A stretch of DNA of 64,000 nt from Rhodococcus sp. WMMA185 (lineage in GTDB: Bacteria; Actinomycetota; Actinomycetes; Mycobacteriales; Mycobacteriaceae): the NCBI RefSeq assembly GCF_001767395.1, contig NZ_CP017014.1, positions 434,001 through 498,000 of the forward strand, written 5' to 3'. The notes below the pieces were generated by a model. That model was given only the letters and a program-made list of their open reading frames with translations. It was not told where the DNA came from and did not search any database. Both the position numbers and the translations under genes were made by a program. This document shows positions 18,648-28,651 of this stretch, in pieces. Positions within the stretch are counted from its first letter, which is position 1. Each line of letters opens with the position of its first letter.

Positions 18648-19289
18648 ATGGCGAGACAGGTTCGGGCAGAGGTTACTCGGGCTTCGGTGCTTACTGCTGC
18701 AGCCGACGTATTTCTGCGCCTCGGCTATGCCAACGCGGGGCTCAACGAGATCATCGAGCAGTCCGGTGTCACCAAGGGAGCGCTGTACTTCCACTTCAGT
18801 TCCAAAGAAGATCTTGCCCGTGGAGTGGTCGATGAGGGCCAAGTCCGGCTCGGTGCCGAAGTGACCTCCGCGAGGGACGGGTCTGCCCCGGCGCTGGAAG
18901 CACTGGTCGCACTGTCCTACGTTGCCATCGAAAAGGCCAGTTCCGATCCGATCGTCGCGGCGATGCTGCGCTTGCAGCATGAGATCGGCGACTACCAGGG
19001 CACGCAGGGCAACCTGGTCCTCGCATGGCTGGAAGGCTTCGAACGGCTTGTTGCTCGAGCTGTCGAGGAGGGCGACATCCTTGTGGAGGACGACGCCGCC
19101 GCGGCGGCGCTGCCCACATTTCTGCTGAGCTCGTGGATGGGCGCCTATGTCGTCGCGAGCGCGACCGACGCATTCGACGATCTGCCTCGCCGAATCGAGC
19201 GGGTTTGGTACCTCATACTTCCTGGCCTGGTGGACGGATCGAAATTGGCGTACTTCAGGCAGTTCGCCTCTCGCCGTTTGTTGCGCTAG
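18648..19289 (+). CDS. TetR-family regulator resembling gamma-butyrolactone receptors
   Basis: 213-residue protein. The N-terminus ARQVRAEVTRASVLTAAADVF and HTH NEIIEQSGVTKGALYFHFSSKEDLA (about residues 35-59) are the characteristic pattern of the ScbR/ArpA gamma-butyrolactone-receptor group within TetR. The longer frame from 18591 lacks a ribosome site; ATG 18648 has GGAAGG upstream. It precedes, in the same direction and after an 800-bp gap, the GNAT-like, E1–nitroreductase and GGDEF-EAL genes. In M. tuberculosis a TetR gene (Rv1353c) also accompanies the GGDEF-EAL and MoeY genes. Real butyrolactone binding is an inference. Confidence 0.82.
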   Translation: MARQVRAEVTRASVLTAAADVFLRLGYANAGLNEIIEQSGVTKGALYFHFSSKEDLARGVVDEGQVRLGAEVTSARDGSAPALEALVALSYVAIEKASSDPIVAAMLRLQHEIGDYQGTQGNLVLAWLEGFERLVARAVEEGDILVEDDAAAAALPTFLLSSWMGAYVVASATDAFDDLPRRIERVWYLILPGLVDGSKLAYFRQFASRRLLR

Positions 19290-20086
19290 CGAATAAGTTT
19301 CGATACTAATAGACACGATCCGGCGTATTAACAAACTTCTGGTATGTATTTCACGCAGTGACGCATCTCTTTGATTTTTTCCGTGAATCGGAGTGCAGGG
19401 TCTCGGCTGGGGCCAACCATGGAGTCGGACATTGCGAAATCAATGTCGCAAACTGTAAACAGTCGACGATGCGGGCGATGCTTGAGTGAAATTCCGTCCC
19501 CGAATTGTTTGGGGCGGATGCCAAATGCCATTGCGTGGCCGATTTGTCGATGACGTCGGAGGATGCCCGATGCCGCCTTGCATTGTCGAACGCGACGAGA
19601 GGTTGGGTGGCGGGCTCGCCTGCGATGGCCCCAGACGCGCATTGGAAAAGGCGGGCGACGAATCCCCCTAGGGGACTGGTCCGCACTTCTTCGGGGGCGT
19701 TCTCGTCCGGGTACCTGCAGGGTGTGTTGCCGCGTTCGCGCCGGCGGATGCTCGCGTCTGACTCGGTCGAAGACGAGTGGATCCCAGCCGAGCCGGCCGA
19801 GGAGCCGCATCAAGCCCTCCTATGCACGCGTCAATACAGAGAAGATCGAAGCCTTCCACGCTCCGAGTAACGTCGAACCCGTATTTCTCTGAGTGATTTG
19901 CCGGAATTTTTCGACCTGAAGTCCATTTTTATATCAATTCGTGTCATCCAGGGGTGGCAAACTCGGGACATATGCGGAAAATGGATGGCTGCGGGGCTTT
20001 AACCGGGTGTCGTTGTTTCCAGATCTCGAGGGATTTCGATCCCGTGAGTCCGGCGAATTAGTGCGCAACACCTGATGGGAAATTCA
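19290..20086. other. Gene-free control region of about 800 bp
   Basis: No reading frame here has a credible start site or recognisable protein. The part from about 19890 to 20080 is clearly more AT-rich than its surroundings (runs such as TTTTTATATCAATT near 19927) and probably contains the promoter of the downstream three-gene set. A UUCG-capped hairpin lies at 20025-20048. I see no known riboswitch consensus. Confidence 0.5.
20025..20048 (+). promoter_or_regulatory. UUCG tetraloop hairpin in the leader of the GNAT-like gene
   Basis: CTCGAGGGAT and ATCCCGTGAG flank TTCG; the 10-bp stem has one mismatch and one G-T pair. It ends about 38 bases before the start codon at 20087. It has no U-run, so it is more likely a leader structure than a terminator. 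Confidence 0.4.
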
Positions 20087-20860
20087 ATGCCTGTTCAGCA
20101 GTTGTCGAACCCGCAGATCCACTCATCCTCGCTCAACACCCGACCGGATCGAACCCTGAGCGTATGGGATTCACGTTCGGAATGTCGTTTCGTCGTAGCG
20201 CGGGCCCCCGCGGAACCGACTCTGTGGGATGCGTATCTGGAAGGGGCGATAGTCGGCTATCGAAAATACGGTGCCGAAAAGGCACTCGAACTGAGCCGGA
20301 TACGCGACGGAAGCTCCACGGCCTTGTTCCTCGTCGCCATCGATGCGGGTGAATCGGTCGCCGGCGGATTGCGGATCCACGGCCCCTACCGATCTGCAGA
20401 TCAGGCCCATGCGGTCACGGAATGGGGAACGGATCCGGGTGCTCCCGCAGTGCGCCGGATGATCGAGGATCGTCTCCCATTCGGTGTCATCGAGGCGAAG
20501 GGTGCCTGGGTATCGGACAGCGCACCGAGACGGGGTGAACTGGTGGCAGCGCTCGCCCGTATCGGCACCTTTTCGATGGATCTCCTCGACGTTCAATTCA
20601 TGCTCGCGACGGCCGCCACCCATGTCTTGACCACCTGGGGATCCTCCGGCGGCGTGGTGGCACAACACATTGCACCCGTGCCATATCCGGATGATCGCTA
20701 CCAGACGCGGCTGATGTGGTGGGATCGCAATAGGCGTCGGGGCCGCTCCGAATTCATGCAGCTGGCTCAACTGTTGCTCACGACGTCACGATCGAATCCG
20801 TCGTCGACCGCGGATTCGGGGGCCCGGAGCGTCGGCAGACAGAATCGGAGCGTTTCGTGA
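20087..20860 (+). CDS. GNAT / autoinducer-synthase-like acyltransferase (putative)
   Basis: 257-residue protein with no name I can give with certainty. The central part resembles the GNAT/LuxI fold: a variable helix region (AYLEGAIVGYRKYG), then a beta-strand pair LFLVAIDAGESVAGGLRIHGP in which the V-x-G-G-L-R-I segment is the kind that precedes the acyl-CoA/ACP binding site in LuxI and FeeM-type N-acyl synthases. No signal peptide. ATG 20087 is preceded by GATGGGA; an in-frame ATG at 20075 is the alternative. Its TGA overlaps the GTG of the next gene, showing coupled translation with the E1–nitroreductase protein. The acyl donor and acceptor are unknown, and the fold call is an inference from short motifs. 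Confidence 0.55.
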   Translation: MPVQQLSNPQIHSSSLNTRPDRTLSVWDSRSECRFVVARAPAEPTLWDAYLEGAIVGYRKYGAEKALELSRIRDGSSTALFLVAIDAGESVAGGLRIHGPYRSADQAHAVTEWGTDPGAPAVRRMIEDRLPFGVIEAKGAWVSDSAPRRGELVAALARIGTFSMDLLDVQFMLATAATHVLTTWGSSGGVVAQHIAPVPYPDDRYQTRLMWWDRNRRRGRSEFMQLAQLLLTTSRSNPSSTADSGARSVGRQNRSVS

Positions 20861-22992
20861 AGGAAAGTTGCGGTGACCACACCGCATTGCTGCTCGACGA
20901 GGATCACCTCGCCGCCGAGGTACTCGACAGTCTTCGCCGCGACCCCGAGGTGACCTTCGTCGATAAACTCGATGAGCAAAGGGTTGCTCTGCGTTCGCTC
21001 CTACCCACCCCGGATTCGGACGTGCTGGACGAGGCGCCGGTGTGGGCGTACTACCCCTGGCGAAAGACAGCTGTGCGCTTGCTGGGTCCGAACTCGTTCC
21101 GGCTGTTGCGACTCGATCGCAACCGGAACAAGATCACCGCGAGCGAACAAGAGCGACTGAGGGATGTGACCGTCGCGATCGTCGGATTGAGTGTGGGTCA
21201 CGCGGTCGCGTTGGCTCTGACGTTGGAAGGGGCGTGTGGGGCACTGCGACTTGCGGACTTCGACGTTCTCGAGCTGTCCAATCTGAACCGAGTTCCGGGC
21301 ACGGTATTCGACCTCGGTGTGAACAAGGCGGTCGTGGCGGCCCGTCGTATCGCCGAAATCGATCCGTACGTCGCTGTCACGTTGTGGGAGGAAGGGCTGG
21401 GCATCGGCTCGGTGGCCGAATTCCTGAAGGGTGCCGACGTCGTAATCGACGAGTGCGATTCCTTGGACGTCAAGGTGTCCCTGCGACGCGAGGCCCGGCG
21501 CATGGGCATACCGGTCCTCATGGCGACCAGCGACAGAGGCCTGCTTGACGTGGAACGATTCGACGATGAGCCGGAGCGTGCGATCTTCCACGGCCTAGTC
21601 GGCGATCTCGACATGGAATCGCTCGCCGGACTCGACTCTCGCGACAAGATTCCGCTGATCCTTCAGATTCTCGATGCCGGTCACTTGTCCGCGACGATGG
21701 CGGCCTCCCTGGTCGAGGTGAACGAGACGATATCCACCTGGCCCCAACTCGGTGGAGACGTCCTGCTCGGCGGGGCGGAAGTTGCGGCGGCGGTTCGTCG
21801 TATCGGGCTCGGACTACCGCTCGCGTCGGGCCGGTGCCGGATGGATCTGGACCAGAACCTCGACTACTTGGCCGATCCGCCGCCGCCGGTCGTACTTCCC
21901 GCTCCTTCACAGGCACCCGAGGGACTGGGAAGACAAGCATCGCCGCGCGATGTCGATTCGATCCTGCGTGCTGCGATGCGGGCGCCCTCCGGTGGCAATG
22001 CCCAGCCGTGGACGATCATTTCGACGGCGGAGGGAATGAGTCTGTCGGTTGCTCCGGAGTGCACAACGACCATGGACGTGGGCTACCGCGGGAGTTGTGT
22101 CGCAGTCGGCGCCGCTCTCCACAACGCACGGATAGCCGCGTCCGCCGCCGGACTGCTCGGTGCCGTGACGGTCCACGATGCGCGGCCGGGGCAGCCGATC
22201 GCCACCTTGAAGTTCGGCAGCGGAAACGACCGGGAGTTGACGAGCAGGTACGAGCAGATGCTCGACCGGACCACCAATCGACGACTGGGTGAGCCACGCC
22301 GACTGACCGACACCCAGGTGGCCGCCCTCGAGCTGGCCACATCTCGTGAAGGTGCCCGCCTCTGCCTGACGACCGATCGCGAGGACATCGCGGCGATCGG
22401 CGCCGTCTTGGCGGAATCGGACCGAATCCGATTCCTCACGCCGACCTTGCACCGGGAGATGGTCGGTGAGTTACGGTGGCCCCCTACCGACTCTGTCGAT
22501 ACGGGCATCGACATTCGCGCGCTCGAGCTTGATCCGGCGGAACTGTCGACCTTGATGTTGCTGCGTCGCCCGGAAGTCATGGAACGCGTGGCCCTGCAGG
22601 ACGGGGGCTACGCGCTCGGAAGGTTCACGGAGGACCGTGTGGTGTCGAGTTCGGCCATCGCTGTGATCGCGGTTCCGGGCAGCAGCGCTCGCGACTATGT
22701 GCGCGGCGGGGCAGCAACTGAGAGTGTGTGGATCGAGGCACAGTCGCTCGGCCTGGCTGTTCATCCGATTTCCCCGGTGTTTCTGTACGCAATGGGAGAA
22801 ATGGAACTCGACCAACTCTCACCCCGATACGGGTCGTCATTGCTGAGACTGCAGAGGGAACTCCGCGATATCGTCCGGGCGAAGGAAAACGAGTCTCTCG
22901 CCCTGGTGCTACGCCTCAGTCATGCTGCGGATCCGTCGGTGCGGAGCGAGCGACGCACCGATCGAGTCCGGAAGCGGACATCGGCATGGTGA
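20857..22992 (+). CDS. E1-like (ThiF/MoeB) – nitroreductase fusion, MoeY / Rv1355c-like
   Basis: 711-residue two-domain protein. Residues ~100-330 are an E1/ThiF adenylation domain: VAIVGLSVGHAVA at ~107-119, the DFDVLELSNLNRVPG nucleotide motif at ~134-148, NKAVVAARRIAEIDP, and the Asp of VIDECDSLD at ~198. CxxC zinc pairs are absent. Residues ~361-690 are a nitroreductase-fold FMN domain beginning RAAMRAPSGGNAQPW. M. tuberculosis Rv1355c (annotated MoeY) has the same fusion and also lies beside a GGDEF-EAL gene. E1-like domains adenylate a C-terminal carboxylate and nitroreductases oxidise or reduce using FMN, so a peptide- or acyl-amide-tailoring role is possible. The molybdopterin role implied by the MoeY name has no support here. 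GTG start overlaps the previous stop. Confidence 0.82.
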   Translation: MKESCGDHTALLLDEDHLAAEVLDSLRRDPEVTFVDKLDEQRVALRSLLPTPDSDVLDEAPVWAYYPWRKTAVRLLGPNSFRLLRLDRNRNKITASEQERLRDVTVAIVGLSVGHAVALALTLEGACGALRLADFDVLELSNLNRVPGTVFDLGVNKAVVAARRIAEIDPYVAVTLWEEGLGIGSVAEFLKGADVVIDECDSLDVKVSLRREARRMGIPVLMATSDRGLLDVERFDDEPERAIFHGLVGDLDMESLAGLDSRDKIPLILQILDAGHLSATMAASLVEVNETISTWPQLGGDVLLGGAEVAAAVRRIGLGLPLASGRCRMDLDQNLDYLADPPPPVVLPAPSQAPEGLGRQASPRDVDSILRAAMRAPSGGNAQPWTIISTAEGMSLSVAPECTTTMDVGYRGSCVAVGAALHNARIAASAAGLLGAVTVHDARPGQPIATLKFGSGNDRELTSRYEQMLDRTTNRRLGEPRRLTDTQVAALELATSREGARLCLTTDREDIAAIGAVLAESDRIRFLTPTLHREMVGELRWPPTDSVDTGIDIRALELDPAELSTLMLLRRPEVMERVALQDGGYALGRFTEDRVVSSSAIAVIAVPGSSARDYVRGGAATESVWIEAQSLGLAVHPISPVFLYAMGEMELDQLSPRYGSSLLRLQRELRDIVRAKENESLALVLRLSHAADPSVRSERRTDRVRKRTSAW

Positions 22993-24848
22993 CGGGAGGG
23001 CCTGTGCACAGCGCGAAGCGACAAGAGAAACTCGACACCCTGGTCACGACCGTCGCGTCCCGGCTTACACCCGTCGATGCGGTCTCGTTTGTCCCTGTGG
23101 CCACGCGGGTACTGCAAGATCTCGTCGAACATTTCGAGGTCGACACCTGTTTTCTCCGGTTCACCGATCACGATATCGGGGCAACGGTGCTGATCGCGGA
23201 GTATCCACCGAGGCCATTCGTTCCCGATCCGGACCCTCTCGGAGTCGTGTACTTCAAGGACGCCGACTCGACGTTCGCTCAGATCGAACACCAGAAGGAG
23301 GTGGCCCACTTCCGCCCAGAGGCATCGGGCCCCGACTACAACGAACGGGTGCGTGAGGCGTCGGGCGTGCCGGAGGTATCACTGGCCGCCGTCCCGCTGC
23401 TGTCAGGGGAGATCACGACGGGCACGCTCGGATTCATCAAGTTCGGAGACCGCGACTGGACACCGGCGGAACTCGACGTCCTCAAAGCGATCGCAGCCCT
23501 GCTGGCACAGGTACAGGCACGCATCGTGGTCGAAGAGCAACTGCGGCACTCAGCCGACCACGATCCGCTCACCGGTCTTTGCAACAGGCGAGCGCTCTAT
23601 CACCATCTCGATACCCGGTTGAACTCCGCCGAGCCCGGTCCCGTCGCGGTTCTCTTCCTGGATCTGGATCGGCTCAAACCCCTCAACGACTTCTTCGGCC
23701 ACGGGGCGGGTGACGGTTTCATCTCGACGATCGCGGAGCGCCTGCGGGCGGCGAGTGAGGCCGACGATCTCGTTGCAAGACTCGGTGGCGACGAATTCGT
23801 GCTCGTACTGGGCGGCTCCGTCAGCCTCGAAGATGCCGAAGCGCGGGCACGCCACATTCGGGACGTGGTAACCGAGCGCGTTCACCTGGGCCGCGAGGTG
23901 GTCAGTCGCAGCGTCAGCATCGGTGTGGCCGCTGGGCGCCCCGGCGAGGCCACCACCAGTTCACTCCTGAGTCAGGCAGACCAAGCCGTCATGGTGGCCA
24001 AGACCAAGGGCGGGAACGCGATCACCGTCTTCACCGACGCGATGCAGGAAGAGAGCGAAAAGCGCAACCTGATCGAACTCAGCCTGCGCGCTGCCATCGC
24101 AGACGAATCGCTGTTTCTCGAATACCAGCCGGAGATCGATCTTCGGACCGGGCGGATAGTCGGGGTAGAGGCCCTGGTGCGCTGGCGTCACCCGTTGCTC
24201 GGATTGCTGCAACCGGCATCGTTCATCGACGTCGCCGAGGCGACCAACGTGGCGGGCGAGCTCGGCCGCTGGGTGATCCGGACAGCATGCCGGCAGTGGG
24301 CGCTGTGGCGGACGCAGATGCCCGGTCTCGATCTCGGCCTTCGAGTCAACGTGTCTCCGGGACAACTGGCTGGACTGGACTTCCTCGACGTCGTCGGGAA
24401 GTCAGTGAAAGAGTTCGATCTTCGCAAAGGTGCGCTGTGCCTCGAGATCACCGAGAATGCGGTCCTCAGTGATCTGACGTGGACCCGTCAGGCACTCGAA
24501 GGACTACACGAGATGGACGTCGAGGTTGCGATCGACGACTTCGGAACGGGTTACAGCTCGCTCAGCCACCTCAAGGCGTTGCCGGTAAGCACCCTGAAGA
24601 TAGACAAAGGCTTCGTGATGGACCTGGACACCAACCCCGAGGACCGGGCGATCGTCAAGTCCATCGTCGGGCTTGCCGAGTCGTTCGGCCTCGAACTGGT
24701 CGCAGAAGGCGTCGAGAACGTCGAGTCTGCGCGGCAACTGCTCGAAATGGGGTGCCATCGTGCACAGGGGTTTCTGTTCAGTCGGCCGGTCTCAGCAGAA
24801 AAGATCGGCGAGTTACTGGCCGCCGGATCCATCGAGGTGGGGCTGTAA
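22986..24848 (+). CDS. GAF-GGDEF-EAL bifunctional c-di-GMP cyclase/phosphodiesterase
   Basis: 620-residue cytoplasmic protein like M. tuberculosis Rv1354c. An N-terminal GAF sensor (to ~residue 185) is followed by GGDEF ([12 protein letters not shown] intact) and EAL ([39 protein letters not shown] all present), so both synthesis and hydrolysis of c-di-GMP look possible. The inhibitory I-site RxxD is replaced by EADD. No membrane segment. The ATG at 22986 overlaps the end of the E1–nitroreductase gene; GTG codons at 22989 and 23004 (the latter with GGGAGG in front) are alternative starts. Coupling to the two upstream genes suggests that the GAF domain or the c-di-GMP output serves the same pathway. 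Confidence 0.92.
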   Translation: MVTGGPVHSAKRQEKLDTLVTTVASRLTPVDAVSFVPVATRVLQDLVEHFEVDTCFLRFTDHDIGATVLIAEYPPRPFVPDPDPLGVVYFKDADSTFAQIEHQKEVAHFRPEASGPDYNERVREASGVPEVSLAAVPLLSGEITTGTLGFIKFGDRDWTPAELDVLKAIAALLAQVQARIVVEEQLRHSADHDPLTGLCNRRALYHHLDTRLNSAEPGPVAVLFLDLDRLKPLNDFFGHGAGDGFISTIAERLRAASEADDLVARLGGDEFVLVLGGSVSLEDAEARARHIRDVVTERVHLGREVVSRSVSIGVAAGRPGEATTSSLLSQADQAVMVAKTKGGNAITVFTDAMQEESEKRNLIELSLRAAIADESLFLEYQPEIDLRTGRIVGVEALVRWRHPLLGLLQPASFIDVAEATNVAGELGRWVIRTACRQWALWRTQMPGLDLGLRVNVSPGQLAGLDFLDVVGKSVKEFDLRKGALCLEITENAVLSDLTWTRQALEGLHEMDVEVAIDDFGTGYSSLSHLKALPVSTLKIDKGFVMDLDTNPEDRAIVKSIVGLAESFGLELVAEGVENVESARQLLEMGCHRAQGFLFSRPVSAEKIGELLAAGSIEVGL

Positions 24849-25000
24849 TTGATCGTTCACGGGCAGCGGCGCGCGGCGGGGCGGCAACCCCGATCCACCC
24901 CCATGGGATATCGACTAGGCTGGCTCAGTCCGCAACTAGCCGTTCGTCCCGGCCCACGCTGTTCGCCGGCAGTTCGTCATCACTGCTCAGGAGTGTGTCG

Positions 25001-28000
25001 TTGTCTTCCCCGCTCATCGCTACCGAGCCCTCCGCCGACACGCCGCTAGCAGGTTTGGCGAAGATTGCGCTGGGCGACGGTGTCATCACGCAGGTTGTCG
25101 AGGCGCTCGGGCGAGATCACCTCGATGTCGTCGCGCCCCCGTCCGCCCGCCCGTTCGTGGCTGCAGCACTCGCCGAGCGCACACATCTGCTGATGGTCAC
25201 CGCGACCGGCCGAGAGGCCGACGACCTCACCGCCGAGCTGCAGGAAATGATCGGTGACGGCGTGGCGCAGTTCCCCTCCTGGGAGACGCTCCCGCACGAG
25301 CGGTTGTCCCCGAGTGCCGACACGGTCGGCCGTCGTATGGAGGTACTCCGCAGGCTCGCGCGGCCCGACGACCCGGCCTACGGGGCGCCGCTGCGTGTCA
25401 TCGTCACCACGGTCCGGTCGCTCGTGCAGCCCATGGCGCCTGGCCTCGGTGAGATCGAACCCATCACCCTGCGCGAAGGTACTGAACACGACTTCGACGG
25501 GTTGATCCAGCGGCTCGTCGACATGGCGTACACCCGCGTCGACATGGTGGGCAAGCGCGGCGAGTTCGCGGTCCGCGGAGGCATTCTGGACTTCTTCTCA
25601 CCCACCGCCGACCACCCGGTCCGCGTCGAATTCTGGGGCGACGAAGTCACCGAACTACGCGCTTTCTCGGTGGCCGACCAGCGATCGCTGCCCGAACTCG
25701 AAATCGGGTCCGTAGTCGCGCCGCCTTGCCGCGAACTCCTCCTCACCGAGGACGTCCGGGCCCGCGCTGCTCAACTCGCCGTTGACAACCAGGCTGACGC
25801 CGCGCTCGTCGAGATGCTCGACAAGGTGTCAGGCGGCATCCCGGTAGAGGGGATGGAGGCGTTGCTACCGGTGCTGCGGCCCGGCCAACTGCAACTGCTC
25901 ACCGATGTGCTGCCCGATGGCGCACACATCCTCCTGTGCGATCCGGAGAAGATCCGGACTCGGGCCACCGACCTCGTCCGAACGGGCCAAGAATTCCTCG
26001 AAGCGTCATGGACGGCGGCCTCGATCGGTGGTGCCGCCCCGCTCGACACCTCGGTACTGGCGGGAGGCGGTATCGATCTCGGCGCCTCCGCTTACCGCTC
26101 GCTTCGCCAGGTCCGAGAATCTGCGGAGGCCGCCGGACTTGCATGGTGGAATCTCAGTCCGCTCGCCTCGGGCAGCGGCGAGGAACTGGAGCTGGCGGTC
26201 ACCCCGGCGCCGCAGGTGCGAGGCTCCGATGACCTTCTGGCGGAACTATTCGTGAACTTGCGGGCCCATGTGACCACCGGCGGGCGTGCCGTCGTCGTGG
26301 TCGCAGGTTCCGGCACCGCGCATCGCGTGCTCGAGCGGCTTCACGAGGCGGAAGTGCCTGCGACGGAACTCGCACCCGGGTCGGAACCTGTGCGCGGCCA
26401 GGTCGGCGTGTTGAGGGGTTCGCTTCACGACGGACTCGTGTTGCCCGGCGATGACGCGACCCCGGGTCTGGTCATCGTCACGGAGACGGATCTCACCGGC
26501 AATCGGGTGGCCGCGGTCGGCGACGGCAAGAGGCTGCCGGCGAAGCGCCGCAACCAGGTGGACCCCCTTGCGCTGACGGCTGGCGACATGGTGGTGCACG
26601 ACCAGCACGGAATCGGACGATTCGTCGAAATGGTCGAGCGGACCATCGGTGGCGCGCGCCGCGAATATCTCGTGATCGAGTATGCCGCCAGCAAGCGGGG
26701 ACATCCGGGTGACCGCCTGTTTGTTCCGATGGAGTCTCTCGATCAACTCTCGCGGTATGTCGGCGGCGAACTTCCCGCCCTCAGCAAGCTCGGTGGGTCT
26801 GACTGGGCGAATACCAAACGCAAGGCGCGCAAGGCGGTTCGCGAGATCGCCGGTGAACTCGTGCAGTTGTACGCGGCGCGGCAGGCGGCACCCGGTCACG
26901 CCTTCGGCCCCGACACGCCATGGCAGAAGGAGATGGAGGATGCCTTCGCGTTCACGGAGACACACGATCAGCTGACCGTGATCAGTGAGGTCAAGGCTGA
27001 CATGGAGAAGGCTGTGCCGATGGACCGCGTCGTCATCGGCGACGTCGGCTACGGCAAGACCGAGATCGCGGTGCGGGCAGCGTTCAAGGCTGTGCAGGAC
27101 GGCAAGCAGGTGGCGGTTCTGGTACCGACAACGCTCCTCGCGCAACAGCACCTGCAAACGTTCACCGAACGCATGGCAGCGTTCCCGATCACGGTTCGCG
27201 GGCTGTCCCGTTTCACGCATACGGCCGAGGCCAAGGAGATAATCGACGGGATGGCCGACGGCGAAGTCGACGTGGTGATCGGCACGCACCGCCTACTGCA
27301 GACCGCGGTTCGCTGGAAAGATCTCGGACTCGTGATCGTCGACGAAGAGCAGCGCTTCGGCGTCGAGCACAAGGAGCACATCAAGGCGCTCCGCACCCAT
27401 GTGGACGTTCTGACCATGTCAGCAACTCCGATTCCGCGAACCCTCGAGATGAGCATGGCGGGAATCCGAGAAATGTCGACGATTCTGACGCCGCCGGAGG
27501 AGCGGCACCCGATCCTCACCTACGTCGGTGCGTACGCCGACAAGCAGGTGGCCGCGGCCATTCGGCGCGAGCTGCTGCGTGACGGGCAGGTCTTCTACGT
27601 CCACAACCGAGTCAGCTCGATCGACAAGGCGGCCCAACGCATTCGTGATCTCGTACCCGAAGCGCGGGTGGTGGTGGCGCACGGCCAGATGAACGAGGAC
27701 ACCCTCGAGCGGACCGTGCAGGGATTCTGGGAACGCGACTACGACGTGCTGGTGTGTACCACCATCGTCGAAACGGGTCTGGACATCTCGAACGCCAACA
27801 CCCTCATCGTTGAGCGTGCGGACTCTCTTGGGCTCTCGCAGTTGCACCAGCTGCGTGGTCGAGTCGGGCGTAGCCGCGAGCGCGGGTACGCGTACTTCCT
27901 CTACCCGCCGGAGATTCCGCTCACCGAAACTGCCTACGATCGCCTCGCAACCATCTCGCAGAACTCCGACCTCGGTGCTGGTATGGCCGTCGCGATGAAG

Positions 28001-28648
28001 GATCTCGAGATCCGTGGAGCCGGAAACGTATTAGGGGCCGAGCAGTCCGGCCACGTGGCCGGTGTCGGGTTCGACCTGTACGTCAGGTTGGTCGGGGAGG
28101 CAGTCGAGGCGTTTCGTGCGGCAGCAGACGGCAAACCTATCGATGCCACCGAGACTCCTCGGGAAGTCCGCATCGACTTGCCCGTCGATGCGCACATTCC
28201 TCCCAACTACGTCACCAGCGACCGATTGAGACTCGAAGGCTACCGCAAGCTCGCGGCGGCAGGGGTGCTCGACGAAATCGCTGCGGTGGTAGAGGAACTG
28301 GTCGATCGGTACGGCCCGCTGCCCGAAGAGTTGCGACGACTGGTGTCCATAGCGAAGCTGAGGCTGCTGTGTCGCGAGTACGGCATCGAGGAAGTCGCGG
28401 TCGTGGGCACACAGTTGAAGATCTCCCCGATGGCGTTGCCGGATTCGAAGCAGTTGCGTCTCAAGCGGATCTATCCGAGCGCCCGGTACCGTGCCACCAC
28501 AGGCATGGTGCAGTTGCCGCTGCCCAGGGCAGGTTCGGGCGGAGTGGGTGCAGATCGGGTGCGCGATCTGGAATTGGTGCAGTACATCGCGGACCTCTTG
28601 CTTGCACTGGACGGCAAAGCCGCTGGTTCCGTGGTGATGGAGGCCTGA
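25001..28648 (+). CDS. mfd: Transcription-repair coupling factor Mfd
   Basis: DNA translocase that removes stalled RNA polymerase and recruits UvrA. About 1215 residues: UvrB-like N-terminal domains ([26 protein letters not shown]), CarD-like polymerase-interacting domain ([17 protein letters not shown]), then RecG-like helicase motifs ([11 protein letters not shown] Walker A, DEEQRFG Walker [12 protein letters not shown]) and the C-terminal TRCF domain. TTG 25001 has CAGGAG 7 bases upstream; a GTG two codons earlier is possible. It is followed by mazG as in Mycobacterium (Rv1020–Rv1021). Confidence 0.97.
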   Translation: MSSPLIATEPSADTPLAGLAKIALGDGVITQVVEALGRDHLDVVAPPSARPFVAAALAERTHLLMVTATGREADDLTAELQEMIGDGVAQFPSWETLPHERLSPSADTVGRRMEVLRRLARPDDPAYGAPLRVIVTTVRSLVQPMAPGLGEIEPITLREGTEHDFDGLIQRLVDMAYTRVDMVGKRGEFAVRGGILDFFSPTADHPVRVEFWGDEVTELRAFSVADQRSLPELEIGSVVAPPCRELLLTEDVRARAAQLAVDNQADAALVEMLDKVSGGIPVEGMEALLPVLRPGQLQLLTDVLPDGAHILLCDPEKIRTRATDLVRTGQEFLEASWTAASIGGAAPLDTSVLAGGGIDLGASAYRSLRQVRESAEAAGLAWWNLSPLASGSGEELELAVTPAPQVRGSDDLLAELFVNLRAHVTTGGRAVVVVAGSGTAHRVLERLHEAEVPATELAPGSEPVRGQVGVLRGSLHDGLVLPGDDATPGLVIVTETDLTGNRVAAVGDGKRLPAKRRNQVDPLALTAGDMVVHDQHGIGRFVEMVERTIGGARREYLVIEYAASKRGHPGDRLFVPMESLDQLSRYVGGELPALSKLGGSDWANTKRKARKAVREIAGELVQLYAARQAAPGHAFGPDTPWQKEMEDAFAFTETHDQLTVISEVKADMEKAVPMDRVVIGDVGYGKTEIAVRAAFKAVQDGKQVAVLVPTTLLAQQHLQTFTERMAAFPITVRGLSRFTHTAEAKEIIDGMADGEVDVVIGTHRLLQTAVRWKDLGLVIVDEEQRFGVEHKEHIKALRTHVDVLTMSATPIPRTLEMSMAGIREMSTILTPPEERHPILTYVGAYADKQVAAAIRRELLRDGQVFYVHNRVSSIDKAAQRIRDLVPEARVVVAHGQMNEDTLERTVQGFWERDYDVLVCTTIVETGLDISNANTLIVERADSLGLSQLHQLRGRVGRSRERGYAYFLYPPEIPLTETAYDRLATISQNSDLGAGMAVAMKDLEIRGAGNVLGAEQSGHVAGVGFDLYVRLVGEAVEAFRAAADGKPIDATETPREVRIDLPVDAHIPPNYVTSDRLRLEGYRKLAAAGVLDEIAAVVEELVDRYGPLPEELRRLVSIAKLRLLCREYGIEEVAVVGTQLKISPMALPDSKQLRLKRIYPSARYRATTGMVQLPLPRAGSGGVGADRVRDLELVQYIADLLLALDGKAAGSVVMEA

Positions 28649-28651
28649 CTT

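Noticed and set aside
19328-19892. Several overlapping frames of 60-160 codons on both strands
   Set aside because: Mutually overlapping, Arg/Pro-rich as expected from out-of-frame GC-rich DNA, no ribosome sites.
20025-20086. c-di-GMP riboswitch upstream of the c-di-GMP enzyme operon
   Set aside because: Only a simple UUCG hairpin is seen; the GEMM core sequences are absent.
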